The notes under the pieces: generated by a model
What the model was told of the DNA's origin: nothing
The model's input: the letters and a program-made list of their open reading frames with translations, nothing else
Database searches by the model: none
In this document: piece by piece, positions 15,129 through 23,316 of the stretch
Numbering within the stretch: position 1 is the stretch's first letter
How the letters are laid out: each line of letters opens with the position of its first letter
Translations under genes and position numbers: made by a program
Assembly: GCA_007376635.1 (NCBI GenBank)
Contig: VMGQ01000002.1
Location: 1-34,538, forward strand
Direction: 5' to 3'
Length of the DNA stretch: 34,538 bases
From: Candidatus Peregrinibacteria bacterium Greene1014_49
Lineage (GTDB): Bacteria > Patescibacteriota > Gracilibacteria > Peribacterales > Peribacteraceae

Positions 15129-15839
15129 TCATGCTTCTCGTAAAAGCCCTGCCGCCATGTCTAATGCCGCCGTATTAAACGCGTAATCCATCCGCATAGG
15201 ACCAAGAATTCCGATCGCGCCTTTCTCGCCGCGCACGGCGTACTCGGTTACAAGAATGGCGCAGCTTTGCACCTGCGGCAGAACATGCTCATCGCCGATG
15301 TAGTAACGGACAGTATCATCAATCTCCAGATTGCGGAGAACACCATCGAAATGTTCCTCGAGAGCCTCAGCAATCCCCATCGCAAGTGCTGGGTTTGTTA
15401 CATACTCCGGCTGCCGAAACAGATTATGGAAACCCAGATAGTAGACCTGACGCTTATGCGGCACAGAGGCAAACACGACATTTGGCGTCATGTGGGCAAG
15501 CATCGTAATAGCCTCATAGACACGCTCTTGATCCTTGCGGTGGAAGTACTGTTCTTTCAAAGCATCAAACCGCGTGCGCACGGCTTTTTCGTGCGTCGTC
15601 GGCTTCATGTATTGCTTCACATACAATCGGTACCCCTCCGCAGTTGGCACGCGGCCGGCAGAGGTATGGGGCTGCTCGATCACGCCTTCATCGCTGAGTG
15701 CACGCATTTCATTGCGAATTGTGGCTCCTGATACCAAAAAATCCCCTGCTGCCAGGATATGCTTACTCCCGACCGGTTCGGCCGATCGGATGAATTCCTC
15801 AATAATGGCCGTTAGAAGCCTCGCCTGGCGTTCGTTCAT
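15129..15839 (-). CDS. hrcA: Heat-inducible transcription repressor HrcA (short form)
   Basis: 236 residues from MNERQARLLTAIIEEFI at 15839. The winged helix is classic: EPVGSKHIL, VSGATIRNEMRALSDEG and QPHTSAGRVPTAEGYRLYV. Residues ~100-236 hold a reduced dimerisation/GAF-like region (VVFASVPHKRQVYYLGFHNL, GAIGILGPMRMDY). Typical HrcA is ~340 residues, so the insert domain is trimmed. HrcA represses chaperone genes by binding CIRCE. A CIRCE-like operator overlaps this gene's own -10 box, so autorepression is expected. No groE, grpE or dnaK is in the window. A second ATG 3 bp upstream (15842) is possible; the distance from the -10 box favours 15839. Confidence 0.93.
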   Translation of the reverse strand: MNERQARLLTAIIEEFIRSAEPVGSKHILAAGDFLVSGATIRNEMRALSDEGVIEQPHTSAGRVPTAEGYRLYVKQYMKPTTHEKAVRTRFDALKEQYFHRKDQERVYEAITMLAHMTPNVVFASVPHKRQVYYLGFHNLFRQPEYVTNPALAMGIAEALEEHFDGVLRNLEIDDTVRYYIGDEHVLPQVQSCAILVTEYAVRGEKGAIGILGPMRMDYAFNTAALDMAAGLLREA

Positions 15840-15846
15840 CATGAAA

Positions 15847-15852
15847 AGTATA
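15847..15852 (-). promoter_or_regulatory. Probable -10 box of hrcA
   Basis: Minus-strand TATACT, 7 nt before the ATG at 15839, overlapped by the CIRCE-like operator. Confidence 0.55.
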
Positions 15853-15875
15853 GCAGTCAAGTGGGGAGAGTGCTA
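15851..15875 (-). promoter_or_regulatory. CIRCE-like HrcA operator
   Basis: Plus-strand TAGCAGTC, 9 bp, GAGTGCTA. The known CIRCE consensus is TTAGCACTC-N9-GAGTGCTAA. The right half matches eight bases, the left half has one mismatch (G for C), and the spacer is exactly 9. It touches the hrcA -10 box, the right place for autorepression. Confidence 0.82.
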
Positions 15876-15923
15876 GAAGAATGGGACTCTTGCAACTGCG
15901 GTAACCGCTCAATTGCATCCCTG

Positions 15924-16535
15924 CTAATTCAGCTTGGACTCAATCGCTTTTAAGGCTTTGCCATCTTCGTTCTTTTCCGATGCTTCTTTTTGCTGTTTAG
16001 CTGCCTTCTTCAATGCATTAAGCACATCTAGGCGAGATTCAGAGAATGGACTTTCCACAATCTTTGCAAGCACACCCATACATTCATTGCGCAATCGTCT
16101 GTCCCTTGCATGAGTAATTTTTCCGGATTGTATAGCAGATATTTCATCGAAAACGTCTGATCGATAAGCATCTCCCCTGAGCCGAACACGGTCATCAGCT
16201 TCGCGAAAGTGCAAATCAATAATTGGGCCGATGACATTGAGCGGAAGTGTTCTACCAAGTGCGAAAATTTGCTTTTTTTCCTCTGCAACATTGATAGCGT
16301 ACGCTTGAATTATAATAAGTGCTTTATCAGCATTCACTTCCCCGGACTCAATGACTTGTTTCAGAGTTACATCATTGTGTTTGACCAGTAGAGCTGTTGC
16401 CTTTCCCATTGCACGACCCTGATCCTCTTCATTCATAGTTTTAACAGCTTGCTCAATGTCTTTCCATGATGTTTCCGGAGCGGCCTCGCGGACAGCATCT
16501 AACTTTCCATCCAGACCATCTTTAACAGGTTCCAT
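15924..16535 (-). CDS. Uncharacterised alpha-helical protein
   Basis: 203 residues, no recognised family. It is soluble, highly charged and predicted helical throughout (SWKDIEQAVKTMNEEDQGRA, LKKAAKQQKEASEKNEDG), with no signal peptide or membrane segment and only one cysteine. The repetitive pattern of amphipathic helices (KATALLVKH, KALIIIQAYAINVAEEKKQI, GVLAKIVESPFSES) could be a helical-repeat scaffold. The DNA is more AT-rich than flanking genes. It starts at an ATG about 40 bp after a (TC)n run; possible -10 boxes TATATT and TATAGA lie upstream. Spacing to hrcA (85 bp) suggests a separate unit. Confidence 0.7.
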   Translation of the reverse strand: MEPVKDGLDGKLDAVREAAPETSWKDIEQAVKTMNEEDQGRAMGKATALLVKHNDVTLKQVIESGEVNADKALIIIQAYAINVAEEKKQIFALGRTLPLNVIGPIIDLHFREADDRVRLRGDAYRSDVFDEISAIQSGKITHARDRRLRNECMGVLAKIVESPFSESRLDVLNALKKAAKQQKEASEKNEDGKALKAIESKLN

Positions 16536-16575
16536 AGAGTTGTGTGTATGTGAATATAAAACTCTTTCTATAGTA

Positions 16576-16591
16576 CTCTCTCTCTCTCTCT
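16576..16591. repeat. (TC)8 dinucleotide repeat
   Basis: Sixteen bases of alternating TC/CT about 40 bp upstream of the helical-protein ATG and within its likely promoter region. Slippage could alter promoter spacing; there is no evidence that it does. Confidence 0.85.
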
Positions 16592-16644
16592 GGAATTCAA
16601 GTTCTCCTTTTAAACAAGAATTCTGTATATATCCACAAATCCCA

Positions 16645-17406
16645 CTATCCCCTCATATTCTTCGCCATCCACATTTCCAGATTACACCCCCCAAACGTTA
16701 CTATCTCCACAAGTCGGCTCGTCGTATGCAGCGGACCATAGATCCACTTCTCCATCTTCTCTTCTTCCTGTACCTCCTCTGGAGAAGGTGCAGCCGCCTC
16801 GACGACATCAATCAAAAAAGGCGTCAGACGCTCCCGAATCATACACCCCCACAGAGCCACACTCTCCGGAAGATCCGTGCGTACGGACTGCTCTCTCACA
16901 GCTTCTTCTTGAAACATCCGCTCGGTGCGGGAATGGTGATACCGATGTGTCACTGCTACCACGTCACCGCCACCCGCAATACGGAGAATGGCACGCACTT
17001 CTTCGATGGTGCAATGCGAAACGGATCGAATGATTGGCGGAGGAATCCCTTCGAGCACTTCTGCAGGAACGACACCGTTCCAAATTGCATTCATAATACG
17101 TCCACCATCCATCGGCATTCCTCCAACATTCTGTGGACATCCTTCGACGGATAGTAAATGCACGGGACGCCGGCCGTGGTTCCAGTTCGCGATTGCTGCA
17201 CTGGTAATCCCTCGTGCGATGTCTTGAGCGAGTGCGGGATGCCTTGACCGTGCCTCTCGCATAAGTTGAACATACCGCTCGAGCATGATCGGTTCATGCG
17301 TCGTCGGATCTTGTCGCGTCATGAGTGCTATCGCCTCTTGGTCATTCGTATGAATGGTGCCTTTGAACATTGGCGCGATGAAGAGTGGTTTTTCTTTCAA
17401 TGGCAT
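16645..17406 (-). CDS. YdcF/DUF218-like protein (divergent paralogue 1)
   Basis: 253 residues. Weak but consistent match to the DUF218 (YdcF/SanA/ElyC) fold: SHCTIEEVRAILRIAG, then VVAVTHRYHHSRTERMFQEE, corresponding to the family's Thr-x-E-N helix and 'VT..yH..R' strand. The usual N-terminal Gly-Gly strand is poorly preserved (VHLLSVEGCPQNVGGMPMDGG). No signal peptide. Members of the family are implicated in envelope polysaccharide metabolism, but no reaction is established. The gene is transcribed away from a second, better-preserved DUF218 protein, with a shared inverted repeat between them. The start at 17406 is the first ATG. Confidence 0.6.
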   Translation of the reverse strand: MPLKEKPLFIAPMFKGTIHTNDQEAIALMTRQDPTTHEPIMLERYVQLMREARSRHPALAQDIARGITSAAIANWNHGRRPVHLLSVEGCPQNVGGMPMDGGRIMNAIWNGVVPAEVLEGIPPPIIRSVSHCTIEEVRAILRIAGGGDVVAVTHRYHHSRTERMFQEEAVREQSVRTDLPESVALWGCMIRERLTPFLIDVVEAAAPSPEEVQEEEKMEKWIYGPLHTTSRLVEIVTFGGCNLEMWMAKNMRG

Positions 17407-17420
17407 ATATTGACTTTAAG

Positions 17421-17449
17421 ATACTAATTACTAAAATGTCAATTAGTAT
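17421..17449. promoter_or_regulatory. Operator-like inverted repeat between the two DUF218-like genes
   Basis: ATACTAATT, 11 bp, AATTAGTAT: perfect 9-bp arms. It lies in the short divergent gap and covers the start region of the plus-strand gene. TTGACT at 17410 and, on the other strand, TTGACA (17437-17442) are possible -35 boxes, so one regulator could control both genes. Confidence 0.6.
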
Positions 17450-18143
17450 GGGGATACTCGATGAACTCAAGAATTTCGGCTCTCTGGTCTATACCGTTGG
17501 TGACGGCTGCCCGCCGAATGCGGATGGCCTCAATGCATTGAGCCGAGCAAATGCAGAGCGTGCTGCCCAAGTGGCAAATCTGCATCCCGATAGCATCCTC
17601 TTTATCGCGGGAGGCAATGGCGGGCAAACCAGCAGACGAGGATACAAAATAGAGGGATACCTCACAGAAGCGGAGCGTATGGCCTCATACATCAAGAGAG
17701 AATTCCATGGTCACATTCCCATCATCACCGACTGCGACCCGGGATTTCTGAATCGCTTCGAAGAAGTACAACCACCAATCCTCCCATCCACAAACACCAT
17801 AGAAAACAGCCGTAACGCCGCACATCTGATTTCCGCGAACGATAATTTTCGTAGCTGCGATATCGTTGCCGAACGTATGCATCTGCCACGCGTGATAGGA
17901 ACATTCCGGAGAGAAATGCAGCGTATTTGTCATGATCGTCATCTGCAGCTCCACAGTCATCCCGTTGATGCTGCATTTGAGATGGACAACGACCAATGGC
18001 ATTTGCAATCCAGGTTGCAGTTTCAACTCTGGAATGCGCTCAGTTGCATGCATCATCTGCTGATGGGAGCAGTACCAAGAGCGGAGTTTGTGAAAGAAAT
18101 GGTAACGGGAAACCGATACCGGAATTTGGAAGATCGCAGATGA
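17436..18143 (+). CDS. YdcF/DUF218-like protein (divergent paralogue 2)
   Basis: 235 residues if the ATG at 17436 is used; 17448 (MGILDELKNF) is an alternative, and the inverted repeat overlaps both. The DUF218 signature is clear: SILFIAGGNGG, LTEAERMASYI, PSTNTIENSRNAAHLIS and ERMHLPRVIGTFRREM, matching Gly-Gly strand, Glu-Ala helix, Ser-Thr-x-Thr-x-Glu-Asn and the 'HlpR' strand. The C-terminal ~65 residues are family-variable. No signal peptide or membrane anchor, unlike many SanA-type members, so a cytoplasmic location is likely. Function unknown. Confidence 0.75.
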   Translation: MSISMGILDELKNFGSLVYTVGDGCPPNADGLNALSRANAERAAQVANLHPDSILFIAGGNGGQTSRRGYKIEGYLTEAERMASYIKREFHGHIPIITDCDPGFLNRFEEVQPPILPSTNTIENSRNAAHLISANDNFRSCDIVAERMHLPRVIGTFRREMQRICHDRHLQLHSHPVDAAFEMDNDQWHLQSRLQFQLWNALSCMHHLLMGAVPRAEFVKEMVTGNRYRNLEDRR

Positions 18144-18144
18144 T

Positions 18145-18229
18145 ATAGCCGCACGCCTCCACGGGTGCGGAACATACAGACCTGCGGCATATCCAACAAT
18201 CGCCGCACGCCAGTAGGCGGTGCGGCTAT
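18145..18229. terminator. Inverted repeats between convergent genes, possible bidirectional terminator
   Basis: Outer arms ATAGCCGCACGCC (18145-18157) and GGCGGTGCGGCTAT (18216-18229), plus inner hairpins CCGCACGCC/GGGTGCGG and CCGCACGCC-AGTA-GGCGGTGCGG. It lies between a plus-strand and a minus-strand stop. T-runs are weak, so a transcription barrier is inferred from position. Confidence 0.5.
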
Positions 18230-18231
18230 TC

Positions 18232-18576
18232 CTACTCTTCTCCAAATAATAATTGCAGCTTCTGCAGCACCTGCATGAATGCCTCTCGCGGCATCCTCTC
18301 CAAAAACTTCGCCCCACGCGCCAGGAAATCCAGACTCTTCACATGATCCGCGAGAACAACTCCGTGCGTTTTCATTCCGGCTGGCAGAACAACTTCAAAC
18401 GGGTATCCCTTCACATTGCTCGTAATAGGACATGCAAGCATCAACCCAACTTTGGCATTGTATTTCTGTGGAGAAAGCACCACTGCCGGCCGCATGCCTG
18501 CTTGCTCACGTCCACTCTGCGGATGGAACTGGAGCATGACAATATCGCCCTGTGCGGGAATATAGCTCTTCACCAT
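18232..18576 (-). CDS. mazF: MazF/PemK-family mRNA interferase toxin
   Basis: 114 residues, close to E. coli MazF throughout: MVKSYIPAQGDIVMLQFHPQ, SGREQAGMRPAVVLSP with the catalytic-loop Arg, CPITSNVKGYPFEVVLP, then GVVLADHVKSLDFLARGAKF. MazF toxins are ribosome-independent RNases cutting single-stranded RNA at short motifs. The start overlaps the mazE stop (ATGGTGA), so the pair is translationally coupled. No key residue appears lost, so the toxin is probably active. Confidence 0.95.
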   Translation of the reverse strand: MVKSYIPAQGDIVMLQFHPQSGREQAGMRPAVVLSPQKYNAKVGLMLACPITSNVKGYPFEVVLPAGMKTHGVVLADHVKSLDFLARGAKFLERMPREAFMQVLQKLQLLFGEE

Positions 18577-18800
18577 ACTTCTTTGCCGCGAACTGCGCCG
18601 GTATTCGTTTCAGGATGAATATTGTTTGTATCGATACGTGCCAGAAGATCATCAAGTGTTTCTTCCTTCGAAAGAACAATGGACTGATCCTGGATATCCA
18701 CGCGGATTTCATCACCTGCATGCATGCCCATATTCATCGCAAAGATCTTCGGAAGGCGGATGCCAAGACTATTACCCCATTTTGTCAGACGGATGCGCAT
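18570..18800 (-). CDS. mazE: MazE-family antitoxin
   Basis: 76 residues from MRIRLTKWGNSLGIRLPK at 18800; the -10 box position fixes this start against one 15 bp upstream. The N-terminal 45 residues are an AbrB/SpoVT-type swapped-hairpin DNA-binding domain; the acidic C-terminal tail (EETLDDLLARIDTNNIHPE) should bind and block MazF. It overlaps mazF by 7 bp. MazE normally represses its own promoter as the MazEF complex. Confidence 0.93.
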   Translation of the reverse strand: MRIRLTKWGNSLGIRLPKIFAMNMGMHAGDEIRVDIQDQSIVLSKEETLDDLLARIDTNNIHPETNTGAVRGKEVW

Positions 18801-18806
18801 AGGGAA

Positions 18807-18834
18807 ATTATACATTGTATATCCTTAGAAACAA
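18807..18834 (-). promoter_or_regulatory. Promoter of mazEF
   Basis: Minus-strand TTGTTT (18829-18834), 16-bp spacer, perfect TATAAT (18807-18812), then 6 nt to the ATG. Leaderless mRNA predicted. Confidence 0.72.
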
Positions 18835-18851
18835 GTGCTTTTTTATTCAGA

Positions 18852-19145
18852 TCAAGCCTTCCGATACGCGTTCTTCCGATGGCGCACGGTGTGACGGCTG
18901 CTACCAAGTTCTTTCATAATCTCTTCTATTGTATAAACCTCTCCCCTCTTCACCTGCGCCCGCGCTTCCGCGATGTCCGCCTTCAGCTGCTCCAATTCCA
19001 GCTCTTTGCGAGTCATCGGAGAGACCCGAAACATCGGCACGGAATGACGCATGACAATGAAATGCACGTTTTTTGTTCGCGCCTCTTTTGTGAGCTTCGT
19101 GAGGTCACGCCGGAACTGCTTGATGCCAATGAGTCTGGTGGTCAT
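18852..19145 (-). CDS. Phd/YefM-type antitoxin without an adjacent toxin
   Basis: 97 residues from MTTRLIGIKQFRRDLTKLTK at 19145. The N-terminal part matches Phd/YefM DNA-binding antitoxins (IKQFRRDL ... VHFIVMRHSVPMFRVSP). The C-terminal ~45 residues (MTRKELELEQLKADIAEARA) form a long helix normally contacting a ParE/RelE or Doc toxin. No such toxin is adjacent: mazE begins 52 bp downstream and rpmE lies upstream. It may be an orphan, or it may act on a toxin elsewhere; a functional link to MazEF is possible but unproven. Confidence 0.8.
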   Translation of the reverse strand: MTTRLIGIKQFRRDLTKLTKEARTKNVHFIVMRHSVPMFRVSPMTRKELELEQLKADIAEARAQVKRGEVYTIEEIMKELGSSRHTVRHRKNAYRKA

Positions 19146-19255
19146 AGAAAAAAGTAAAGGTGTAACTATAGTGTACACAATTTATGCCCATAAGAGCAAG
19201 CGTTTGCAAACAAAAAACCCTACGCCCTACACCCGACTTCCCCCTTCCCCCCTCC

Positions 19256-19474
19256 CTATTTCTTCACCCCCGTCTTCTCCAATCTTTTCCGGAAGCGTTC
19301 CACGCGTCCTCCACGCGCATCCACTTGTTTCTTTCCTGTGTAGACCGGGTGACAGCCCCGACAGACTTCAATCTGCATTGACTGGACAGTGCTGGGGATT
19401 GCATACACCACCCCGCATGTAGAACACGTGGTCGTTGCATCTTTGAAGACCTGCGGGTGGAGACCTTTTTTCAT
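19256..19474 (-). CDS. rpmE: 50S ribosomal protein L31
   Basis: 72 residues from MKKGLHPQVFKDATTTCSTC at 19474. Zinc-binding type, with Cys17, Cys20, Cys38 and Cys41 (CSTC and CRGC). The family end CHPVYTGKKQVDARGGRVER is clear, followed by a basic tail. It bridges the ribosomal subunits. A TACAAT box lies 11 nt upstream of the ATG. The gene is monocistronic, between the Phd-type antitoxin and gyrA. Confidence 0.95.
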   Translation of the reverse strand: MKKGLHPQVFKDATTTCSTCGVVYAIPSTVQSMQIEVCRGCHPVYTGKKQVDARGGRVERFRKRLEKTGVKK

Positions 19475-19485
19475 AGGATGGGGAG

Positions 19486-19491
19486 ATTGTA
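19486..19491 (-). promoter_or_regulatory. Probable -10 box of rpmE
   Basis: Minus-strand TACAAT 11 nt before the rpmE ATG. Confidence 0.4.
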
Positions 19492-19532
19492 GAGAGTATT
19501 GGAACGGGTGCAAGATTTTTGAAGGATTTGTG

Positions 19533-19623
19533 GGTTGGATGGCTGGATGGTTAGAAGTTGGGCTAAAGCGTTTTTGTGCATTCCATTCGCTTTGCGTACC
19601 TAACCATCCTAACCATCCAACAA
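19533..19623. repeat. Facing arms of ~9-bp tandem units between gyrA and rpmE
   Basis: Left arm GTTGGATGGCTGGATGGTTAG (19533 onward, about 21 bp); right arm made of two CTAACCATC units plus CAAC, ending near 19621. The arms are complementary with small differences. The gap between them is about 45 bp. Confidence 0.8.
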
Positions 19624-19633
19624 TTTTAGTTAC

Positions 19634-22336
19634 CTATTTCGTCGCCGCCTTCCTTTGCCTCTTCGCCGTCCTCTCCACCTTCGCCTGCTCTTCTTCGAGA
19701 GCCTGCACTTCTTCTTCACGCGTTTCCTCGGCAGCATCGAGAACGGCCTGCTCACTCTCGGGGTCGTGCATGATCACGCTCATGGTGGCGACTTTGTCTT
19801 TTGCATTGAGGCGCATAACGATCACGCCTTGTGTTGCGCGACCGCGCGAGGGGATATCGGAGAGCTGCATGCGAATCGTCTGGCCTTGCTTGGAAATACA
19901 AAGAAGATCGCCGTTTTCGCCCTCTGTGAGGATGCATCCACCGATAATATCACCGGTCTTGGCCGTAAGCTGAGCAGCCTTTACTCCAGTCCCTCCGCGC
20001 CCCTGGAAACGGTATTCCTCAACGAGGGTCATTTTCCCGAGACCATTTTCCATGACGACAAGCAGCCTGCTCGTCTTTGCATTGGTAATGCCTGAAGCCT
20101 CGATGACGATATCGCCCGGCCGGAGCTTGATGCCACGCACGCCAGCGGCAGCTCTGCCCATGTCGCGCACATCATCTTCCTTGAAACGGATCGACATGCC
20201 TTTTTTCGTGAGAATGAGAATCTCGTCTTTGCCGCTCGTAGCAATGACCCAGCAGAGTTCGTCCCCTGGAGGCATGCGTTGTGCTATCAATCCTGAGCGG
20301 CGGATGTTTGCGAATTCCGTGAGATCCGTGCGCTTCACCGTCCCCTTCCGCGTCACCATGAAGAGATGCTTCTTGTCTTCCAGATCGGCTTTGAGAATCG
20401 CGGTGATGCGTTCGTCTGGCTGCAATTGCAGCAAATTCACTATCGCGGAGCCCTTTGCCGTGCGGCTGGCCTGGGGAAGCTCGTAGGCCGGTAATTTGAA
20501 GACGCGGCCGGTATTGGTGAAGCACAGAAGATCATCGTGGTTCATCACGTGCATCAGGGATTGCAGCTCATCGTCCTCCTTGGTCGCCATACCCTTGATC
20601 CCCTTCCCTCCGCGGTGTTGTGCTCGAAATTGCATCGGACTCATGCGCTTCACGTAGCCAGTCAATGTAAGTGCCACGATCATCGGCGCATTCGGAATCG
20701 TGTCTTTTGCCGTAAACTCACCAACAGCGCCTTTGACGACCGTAGTGCGGCGTGCGTCTCCGTACGCAGAACGCACTTCTTGAAGTTCTGTCGTGAGAAT
20801 TTTATCGATCCGCTTTTTGTCCTTGAGGATCGCCTCGCACTCGGCGATGAAGGCTTTCTTCTCTGCAAGTTCCTCTTCAATCTTTTTGCGCTCCAGACCA
20901 GCAAGCGTCTGCAAACGCATCTGGAGAATAGCATCGGCCTGGATCTCACTGAGTTTAAACTTATCGACGAGGTTATCTTTGGCGACTTCTTTGGTCTCAC
21001 TTTTCTTGATGGTTTTAATGACTTCGTCGATGTGATCGAGTGCTTTCTTAAGACCCTCGAGAATGTGCGCGCGCTCCTTGGCTCGATCACGATCGAACGT
21101 AACGCGCCGCGTGATCACCACTCTGCGATGATTGATGAAAATCTGGAGGAGTTCCTGGAGATTTAAGAGACGAGGCTGGAGCCCATCAGCAAGTGCGATC
21201 AAGTTGTAGCCGAAACTGCTTTGGAGCTCCGTGTGCTTGAAAAGCTGGTTTAAGACCTTTTGAGGGTAGGCGTCCTTCTTCAGTTCGATGATGACACGGA
21301 TGCCTTCGCGATCACTTTCATCACGGATATCGGAAATGCCCTGAATGATTTTGTCTGTCGTGAGCTGCGCCATCTTCTCGATCATCGTACTTTTATTCAC
21401 CTGATACGGAATCTCCGAAATACGAATGTGGTAGCGGCCTTTCACTTCTTCAATCTCCGCCTTGCCACGCACAATGATGGATCCACGCCCCGTGAGGTAC
21501 GCCTGCTTGATGACTTCCTTGTCATAGACGATGCCCCCAGTCGGGAAATCCGGTCCCTGCACAAACTGGAGAAGATCTTCAACTCCTGCGTCTGGGTGTT
21601 CGACCAAATGCATCGTTGCATCGACGAGTTCACTAAGATTATGCGGAGGAATATTCGTCGCCATACCCACGGCAATTCCGACAGAGCCATTGAGGAGAAG
21701 ATTCGGGATTTTACTGGGAAGAACCGCGGGTTCTTTGCGGCTTCCATCGTAACTGGGACGAAAAAGCACCGTGTCTTTTTCGATGTCTTGGAGAACTTCA
21801 TCGGCAATCCGCGCCATCTTCACCTCGGTGTAGCGCATCGCGGCAGCATTATCGCCATCAATCGAACCGAAGTTTCCTTGTCCATGTACCAATGGATAAC
21901 GCATCGCGAAATCCTGGGCCATGCGGACGAGGGCTTCGTACACAGGAGAGTCGCCATGCGGGTGGTATTTTCCGAGTACGTCTCCCACCACGGCTGCGGA
22001 CTTCTTATTTTTGGCAGTACTCCGCAGTCCCATCTCATGCATCGCAAAAAGGATGCGTCGGTGAACCGGTTTTAATCCATCGCGGGCATCCGGAAGAGCA
22101 CGAGCGACGATGACCGACATCGCGTAATCGAGGTAACTCTCCTCCATTTCCGCAACAATCGGCCTCGGCGCAATACGGCCGATGGTGCCGAGAGACTCTC
22201 CAAGTGATAGCTGGATGGACTGCTCTTTTGTGGAAGCAGCTTCAGCTTTGGGCTCGGGCGTTAGGTCTGGAGTCGGCGGAACCGGCTCAGAATCACGCGG
22301 AGGCTTCTTCTTTGGGGGATCTTTTTTCTTGGGCAT
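19634..22336 (-). CDS. gyrA: DNA gyrase subunit A
   Basis: 900 residues from [11 protein letters not shown] at 22336. An in-frame TTG at 22375 is also possible: it lies 5 nt after a TATCAT box, which fits the leaderless pattern. The N-terminal ~55 residues are a Lys/Pro/Glu-rich extension. The core then begins [20 protein letters not shown]. The region around E. coli position 83 keeps Ser ([15 protein letters not shown]) and has Glu where E. coli has Asp87. Catalytic Tyr is in [10 protein letters not shown]. The C-terminal beta-pinwheel carries a GyrA-box-like [14 protein letters not shown], supporting gyrase rather than topoisomerase IV. The tail is a charged helix ([17 protein letters not shown]). 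gyrB is not in the window. Confidence 0.96.
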   Translation of the reverse strand: MPKKKDPPKKKPPRDSEPVPPTPDLTPEPKAEAASTKEQSIQLSLGESLGTIGRIAPRPIVAEMEESYLDYAMSVIVARALPDARDGLKPVHRRILFAMHEMGLRSTAKNKKSAAVVGDVLGKYHPHGDSPVYEALVRMAQDFAMRYPLVHGQGNFGSIDGDNAAAMRYTEVKMARIADEVLQDIEKDTVLFRPSYDGSRKEPAVLPSKIPNLLLNGSVGIAVGMATNIPPHNLSELVDATMHLVEHPDAGVEDLLQFVQGPDFPTGGIVYDKEVIKQAYLTGRGSIIVRGKAEIEEVKGRYHIRISEIPYQVNKSTMIEKMAQLTTDKIIQGISDIRDESDREGIRVIIELKKDAYPQKVLNQLFKHTELQSSFGYNLIALADGLQPRLLNLQELLQIFINHRRVVITRRVTFDRDRAKERAHILEGLKKALDHIDEVIKTIKKSETKEVAKDNLVDKFKLSEIQADAILQMRLQTLAGLERKKIEEELAEKKAFIAECEAILKDKKRIDKILTTELQEVRSAYGDARRTTVVKGAVGEFTAKDTIPNAPMIVALTLTGYVKRMSPMQFRAQHRGGKGIKGMATKEDDELQSLMHVMNHDDLLCFTNTGRVFKLPAYELPQASRTAKGSAIVNLLQLQPDERITAILKADLEDKKHLFMVTRKGTVKRTDLTEFANIRRSGLIAQRMPPGDELCWVIATSGKDEILILTKKGMSIRFKEDDVRDMGRAAAGVRGIKLRPGDIVIEASGITNAKTSRLLVVMENGLGKMTLVEEYRFQGRGGTGVKAAQLTAKTGDIIGGCILTEGENGDLLCISKQGQTIRMQLSDIPSRGRATQGVIVMRLNAKDKVATMSVIMHDPESEQAVLDAAEETREEEVQALEEEQAKVERTAKRQRKAATK

Positions 22337-22422
22337 CGGTAAGCGAAAGGGAATGGTCCGCAAGCGAACCGTCAAAGGGAATGATAGCGGATTTTCAACG
22401 AAAACAAAGTTTTTGAGAGCCA

Positions 22423-22462
22423 GCTACCGTAGCGGAGAGCCACGGCTCTCCGCTACGGTAGC
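22423..22462. repeat. Perfect 19-bp inverted repeat between gyrA and rsmI
   Basis: Arms GCTACCGTAGCGGAGAGCC and its exact complement, separated by AC. It ends 5 bp before the rsmI ATG and lies in a divergent gap, so it would form the 5' end of an rsmI transcript or act as an operator. No T-run. Confidence 0.9.
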
Positions 22463-22467
22463 GATAC

Positions 22468-23142
22468 ATGCTTTCCATAGTCTCCACCCCTATAGGAAAT
22501 CTCGGCGATATCACACTCCGAGCCTTAGAAACGCTCAAAACATGCGATGCGATTGTTTGTGAAGATACGAGAGTGACAGGCCAGTTGCTGAAATTACTCA
22601 ATCTTCCGAAGAAGACACTCATCAGCTGCCACGGGTATAGCGACGAAGGAAAAGTAGCAATGATCCTGGAGCGCCTAAAGAGCGGGCAACATCTGGTACT
22701 GGTATCCGATGCAGGGACTCCCGGAATTTCCGATCCTGGATATGCAATCGTCTCGCGTGCGCGTGAGAACAATATTCCCATGCAAGCGATTCCCGGCCCT
22801 GCTGCTTTTCTCGCAGCACTTTCCGCCTCAGGACTTCCGATCAATCAATTTGTATACCTCGGATTCCTGCCCCTTAAAAAAGGACGACAGACACTGCTGA
22901 AAACATTTATCGAGGAAGAACGGACGATCGTCTTTTATGAATCGGTGCATCGCATCGAAAAAACTCTGAAGGAATTGGCAGAAGTGCTGAAAGAACAACC
23001 AGAACGACCGGTCGTTATTGCAAGGGAATTAACGAAGATGCATGAAATGGTGGTGGTGACGACTGTTGAAAAGCTTCCTACCGTTGCAGAAAGCATAGTA
23101 AAGAAGGGAGAGTTTGTGGTGGTGGTAGGGGCTACACGATGA
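22468..23142 (+). CDS. rsmI: 16S rRNA (cytidine1402-2'-O)-methyltransferase
   Basis: 224 residues. SAM-dependent tetrapyrrole-methylase fold: MLSIVSTPIGNLGDITLRAL, CEDTRVTGQLL, ISCHGYSDEGK, LVSDAGTPGISDPGY and the GFLPLKKGRQ segment, all RsmI hallmarks. It adds the 2'-O-methyl group at C1402 in the decoding centre. Usual RsmI is ~280 residues; here the C-terminal small domain after VVVVGATR is absent, giving a core-only form, as in other reduced genomes. The ATG directly follows a 40-bp perfect inverted repeat, so no Shine-Dalgarno is available. Confidence 0.95.
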   Translation: MLSIVSTPIGNLGDITLRALETLKTCDAIVCEDTRVTGQLLKLLNLPKKTLISCHGYSDEGKVAMILERLKSGQHLVLVSDAGTPGISDPGYAIVSRARENNIPMQAIPGPAAFLAALSASGLPINQFVYLGFLPLKKGRQTLLKTFIEEERTIVFYESVHRIEKTLKELAEVLKEQPERPVVIARELTKMHEMVVVTTVEKLPTVAESIVKKGEFVVVVGATR

Positions 23143-23290
23143 CTCCTCCATCCCCCCGACCCCTTCCTCCACGGGAGGAAGGGGAGCTCTTCTTCACGAG
23201 TGAACAAGCAGAATTTTTCCCTGTGGCATGCAAACAACACACAACAAACATTCCCCTCCTCCCGTGGAGGAGGGGGTAGGGGTGGAGGGG
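23143..23290 (-). repeat. Interspersed hairpin-ended repeat, copy C (full length, inverted)
   Basis: Same element as copy B in opposite orientation: CTCCTCCATCCCCCC, hairpin CCCCTTCCTCC/GGAGGAAGGGG, AGCTCTTCTTCACGAGTGAA, TGGCATGC, hairpin CCCCTCCTCC/GGAGGAGGGG, GGGGTGGAGG. It begins at the base after the rsmI TGA and lies between convergent rsmI and the M23 gene. Confidence 0.88.
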
Positions 23291-23316
23291 AAAATAATGA
23301 AGAGGAATGAACCGCC

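Noticed and set aside
19634-22075. Several 130-270-codon plus-strand frames opposite gyrA
   Set aside because: Shadows of the conserved gyrA sequence on the other strand.
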